A stretch of 64,000 bases of DNA from CAYSLU01 sp964431965. GTDB lineage: Bacteria > Verrucomicrobiota > Kiritimatiellia > CAIKKV01 > CAYSLU01. Below, piece by piece: positions 61,264 to 64,000 of this stretch. Each line of letters starts with the position of its first letter. Within the stretch, counting starts at the first letter, position 1. The notes under the pieces were generated by a model, which saw nothing but the letters and a program-made list of their open reading frames with translations, had not been told where the DNA came from and did no database searches. A program made the position numbers and the translations under genes. The stretch is taken from contig CAYSLU010000019.1 in the NCBI GenBank assembly GCA_964431965.1, positions 1 to 64,000 on the forward strand, read 5' to 3'.

Positions 61264-63594
61264 TCAGCGCTGGGCCTTGGACGCTCTCGCCTTCTGCCTC
61301 GGGCTCTCCAATACCGGGGCGACGGCGGAGAGGATGGCGGCGGGGTTGGTGTCGGCGGGCGACCAGAGCATGGCGGGGCCGGTGATGCCGCCGGTTCCGA
61401 GTTCGTTCACCGCGCGGTTGGAGACCTTGACGACGATCACGTTGTCCGCCCCGGCCCGCGCCGCCGCCGTGGCGTCGAAGTCCCAGGGCTTGCCGAACGG
61501 CGCCGACCCGCGACTCACGAGCGGCAGCGGCTGGCCGTTGACCCACGCGGACGCCAAGTCATCGATGCCGCCGAGCCAGAGATGAACGGGCCGGCCCGCG
61601 TACGCGGCCGGAACGGCCGCGGTGGTCCGGTACCACGCCTCGCCCTTGTAATACCGGAGCCCCTGGCTGCTCCAGGACCGGCTCCGCGTCTTGAGCGAGG
61701 CCCAGCTCCCCGTCCCCATTTCAGGCTTGTAGAAGCCAAGCGCCTCTCCGCCATCCAAGGGATCCAGCAGGAACAGCCACTCGTCCGGGAGCGAACACAC
61801 CATCGCGTTCCCGTCCTGCGTGCATGCGTAACCCGAGGTGACCGTCGGGGTCCAGAAGCGCCGCAGGTATCCGGCGCTCGACCGCTCGTAGAGCGCCGGC
61901 GGATCGCAGGCCACGGCCTGGGCGAGCAGCTCCAGCACGCGGTCGTGCGCCGCCTTGGCTGCATCGAACTGAAGGCCGTAGAGCGACCGCATCATGGCCA
62001 GGTTCGCCTCGCCGTAATCGTGCGCGAGCTGGACCATGGCCACCCGCTTCGCGTAGACCGAGTCTGCGCCCTGGGCGGCACGCGCCGCGCCTGCGAGCTG
62101 CTCGCCAAGCGATTGCATGACGGCCGGCGTCAGGATGTTGGGCATGTCGAACACGTTGCCGGTGTGGAAGTCGGCCCGCGCGAACGTGTCCTCCAGCAGA
62201 TCGAAATAGGCCTGCATCGGCGCACGGGCCGGGCCGTAGAGGCCGGCAAAGTAATCGTCCATGATCCGGCGCGGATCCGCCTTCACGTTCCACATCAGTC
62301 GCGTGGCGAGATACAGAGATGGCGCGTGGTGCCCGAGCATCGGCATGCACTCGACGCGGCACCCGATCACGCCCTTCTCGTGCAGATACGGCAGCTCGTC
62401 GGCAATCTGCCGAAGCATGGAAAACGGAAGCCCCTGGTCGGCGAGGTTGAAGCAGTAGCCGCGGTAGAACACCGTGCTCCCCAGGGCCTGCCAGCCGTCG
62501 ATGACGGTCCTGATGTAGGCCCGCTCGGCGCACATGGGATTGTTGATCGAATGGAACCGGCACACGTCGATCGGGGCCAGCACTGGTAGAACGCCCCGAT
62601 TCGGCTTCTCGCGAACCGGCGGGCGCATGTACTGCGCGTAGGCGTAGAACCCGATCCCGGCATCCGGAAACTCCTTCTGCACATCCGCCAGGACGAGGTT
62701 GAAGAACTTCGTGAGACGATCGGTGATGGACACCTTCCCGCTCAGGGGATCCATGTCTCCCGCGTCCCACGGACTGCTTCCAAAGCCCGCCCCGTCGTCC
62801 GGCCCCATGGAGATGTACTTCTGGTCCGGATGCTTCCGGAAGTACTGGAGCGTCGCCTCGGTGGTCAGGCGCAACACCTCCGGGTCATCCACGCGGAGGT
62901 GTCCCGTGCGACGCCCGCCCTCCTCGCAGAACAGCTCCGGATGCTCTTTCGGATCCACCTTGATCGGAAAGCCGTGCGCGCCCGAGGAAACGCCGCCCTG
63001 TCGCGTGTGGCGCCCCCAGGCCCCGAATGTGCCTTGCTGAAGAAGCCGGGCGCCGAACGACGGAACCTGTACCGTCTCCTGCACGGCGAGCCGCACCGTT
63101 CGGTTCGAGGGGATCACCGTCCCGATGTCCCCCGGCATGAACCACCGCACGCCGAGCTGCTCCAGCAGCTCGTAGGCGGCAAACAGCGTACCCTCGGGTG
63201 ACAGGCCGGCCAGCCGGATCCCGCCGGGATTCACCGACACGATGAAGGAGGCCGCATCCGCGCCAACGGCTTTGATCGTCGCTTCGGATCCGGGAAACAG
63301 CTGCTGCCCGATGTAGATCGGCAGGCCAGCCGGCGCGGCGGGCGGATTGGTGACCGTCGGGACGAGCGCACCCGACATCCGCAGCACGTACTCGGCGATT
63401 TCACGGGCGGCCAGCATCTCGTCCGCCTGCGGCCCGGCCGGCAGCACCAGCACGGCCCTCGGCGCTCCGTCGCGCACCAGATCAACCGCCTCCACCCCAG
63501 CGCCAACGGTCTCGCCCCCCAGGCCCGCGATCACCCAAAGCGCCGACAGCCCGACCAGCCAGCCAAACCGCAAGTCAGAAGCACACACACGCAT
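61264..63594 (-). CDS. Exported DUF4838 protein with C-terminal jelly-roll domain
   Basis: 776 aa. Signal peptide about 1-29 (RFGWLVGLSALWVIAGLGG). N-terminal alpha-glucuronidase-N-like domain (DEMLAAREIAEYVLRMSGA ... GTLFAAYELLEQLGVRWFMPGD). DUF4838 TIM-barrel-like region about 190-520 (KYISMGPDDGAGFGSSPWD, GVIGCRVECMPMLGHHAPSLY). C-terminal galactose-binding/GH2 sugar-binding-like jelly roll about 600-750 (YKGEAWYRTTAAVPAAYAGRPVHLWLGGIDDLASAWVNG). Distinct from the paralogue at 57836, which has a CBM9-like C-terminus instead. No catalytic residues assigned. Confidence 0.76.
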   Translation of the reverse strand: MRVCASDLRFGWLVGLSALWVIAGLGGETVGAGVEAVDLVRDGAPRAVLVLPAGPQADEMLAAREIAEYVLRMSGALVPTVTNPPAAPAGLPIYIGQQLFPGSEATIKAVGADAASFIVSVNPGGIRLAGLSPEGTLFAAYELLEQLGVRWFMPGDIGTVIPSNRTVRLAVQETVQVPSFGARLLQQGTFGAWGRHTRQGGVSSGAHGFPIKVDPKEHPELFCEEGGRRTGHLRVDDPEVLRLTTEATLQYFRKHPDQKYISMGPDDGAGFGSSPWDAGDMDPLSGKVSITDRLTKFFNLVLADVQKEFPDAGIGFYAYAQYMRPPVREKPNRGVLPVLAPIDVCRFHSINNPMCAERAYIRTVIDGWQALGSTVFYRGYCFNLADQGLPFSMLRQIADELPYLHEKGVIGCRVECMPMLGHHAPSLYLATRLMWNVKADPRRIMDDYFAGLYGPARAPMQAYFDLLEDTFARADFHTGNVFDMPNILTPAVMQSLGEQLAGAARAAQGADSVYAKRVAMVQLAHDYGEANLAMMRSLYGLQFDAAKAAHDRVLELLAQAVACDPPALYERSSAGYLRRFWTPTVTSGYACTQDGNAMVCSLPDEWLFLLDPLDGGEALGFYKPEMGTGSWASLKTRSRSWSSQGLRYYKGEAWYRTTAAVPAAYAGRPVHLWLGGIDDLASAWVNGQPLPLVSRGSAPFGKPWDFDATAAARAGADNVIVVKVSNRAVNELGTGGITGPAMLWSPADTNPAAILSAVAPVLESPRQKARASKAQR

Positions 63595-63773
63595 GGATTC
63601 GCATCCTCTCGGTCTCGCACGAAACCCGTAGCCGCCGTTCCCATCTTTCGGGGCGGCCATCACGCGACACAGACACAGCAGATGTCGGCCTACGCTATCA
63701 GGCCTGCCGTGCGACCTCAATGCCGACGCGCCCGACACCAGCAAGAAGTGTGACTATGGCCCGGACTGAGGAG

Positions 63774-63852
63774 CCAGGGTTCAGGGTGTCAGGATCCAGA
63801 GCGCATAACAGACACCTGTTTGTCACCTGAACCCCGAACCCTGAACCCTTGC
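63774..63852. repeat. CAGGGTTCAGGGT palindromic repeat
   Basis: Left arm CCAGGGTTCAGGGTGTCAGG (63774-63793) mirrors CCTGAACCCCGAACCCTGAA (63826-63845). Same family as 41214. Apart from this and a promoter the 63595-63935 interval shows nothing. Confidence 0.7.
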
Positions 63853-63895
63853 CCAATCTGGCCGCACCCACTCCCCCCTCGCTCCCAGCGCTTCT

Positions 63896-63924
63896 TTGCA
63901 TGGACGGCACCGCTGCGGTAAACT
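63896..63924 (+). promoter_or_regulatory. Sigma-70-type promoter
   Basis: TTGCAT (63896-63901), 17-base spacer, TAAACT (63919-63924). The transcript would begin about 5 bases before the ATG at 63936, with no visible Shine-Dalgarno sequence. Confidence 0.55.
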
Positions 63925-63935
63925 TGTTGCCCATC

Positions 63936-64000
63936 ATGACTACCCGACCTGAATCCTCCGCCCCGGCCGGTGCCGCACCCGCGCCCCGCCGCATCCACGT
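63936..64000 (+). CDS. 5' end of a gene running off the window
   Basis: Only 21 codons are present: MTTRPESSAPAGAAPAPRRI and onward, an alanine/proline-rich start. A good promoter lies immediately upstream, so it is probably a real start, but the product cannot be named. Confidence 0.4.
   Translation, partial: MTTRPESSAPAGAAPAPRRIH

Overview
The window is GC-rich bacterial DNA, most likely from an uncultured Kiritimatiellota/Verrucomicrobiota (PVC) bacterium. Three things point there: a VPDSG-CTERM/exosortase C protein-sorting locus, a dense set of sulfatase, heparinase-like, sialidase-fold and DUF4838 genes, and many palindromic dispersed repeats. A run of 100 N shows it is a draft scaffold. 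I recognised no rRNA, tRNA or CRISPR array.

Layout. 0-4.6 kb: housekeeping genes, plsY-gpsA on the plus strand facing the conserved rpmH-rnpA-yidD-yidC cluster on the minus strand. 4.7-13 kb: a PHP-domain protein, an aldolase/sugar-alcohol dehydrogenase pair facing a PTS EIIA gene, an unknown protein, a polytopic VIT-domain protein and prepilin peptidase. 12.9-17.7 kb: a sialidase-fold protein, then a three-gene run of DegT-type aminotransferase, ceramidase-like hydrolase and sugar isomerase-like TIM barrel.

18.2-30.0 kb is the most coherent system. It holds an exosortase (XrtC type), a TPR lipoprotein (PrsT), two tandem paralogous exported proteins with VPDSG-CTERM-type sorting tails, and a sensor kinase/sigma-54 activator pair (PrsK/PrsR). 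Both substrate genes have textbook -24/-12 sigma-54 promoters. The same upstream box (CGATMCGACGTT, M = A or C) lies ahead of both substrate genes and the exosortase gene, which suggests that PrsR controls sorter and substrates together. Both substrates carry an FC[LI]E ... LQxCIW pattern like that of Cys-Gln thioester adhesin domains. A LamG/FN3 protein at 18.3 kb also has a sigma-54-type promoter.

30-38.7 kb: a deoxyhypusine-synthase-like protein, two RNA-modification enzymes (RlmL-like and RlmN-like), two dehydrogenases, a FitAB/VapBC-type toxin-antitoxin pair with a palindromic operator, and a broken ORF6N gene. Interleaved are three copies of an approximately 212-bp intergenic element that folds into the same branched hairpin in every copy. 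Its stems have changed by compensatory substitutions, while the loop GAGTCYGCGA is kept twice per copy. This looks like an undescribed structured RNA or mobile hairpin family.

38.7-63.6 kb: a glycan-oriented region. On the minus strand are two sialidase-fold proteins and a DMT-type transporter. On the plus strand is a five-gene operon: two giant exported propeller/Rossmann/CBM9/malectin proteins, heparinase-like, sulfatase, heparinase-like. On the minus strand are two DUF4838 proteins and a metallo-beta-lactamase-fold hydrolase. The window ends 65 bases into a new plus-strand gene. The N gap at 42.4 kb is flanked by an exact 55-bp duplication and is probably an assembly artefact, not missing sequence.
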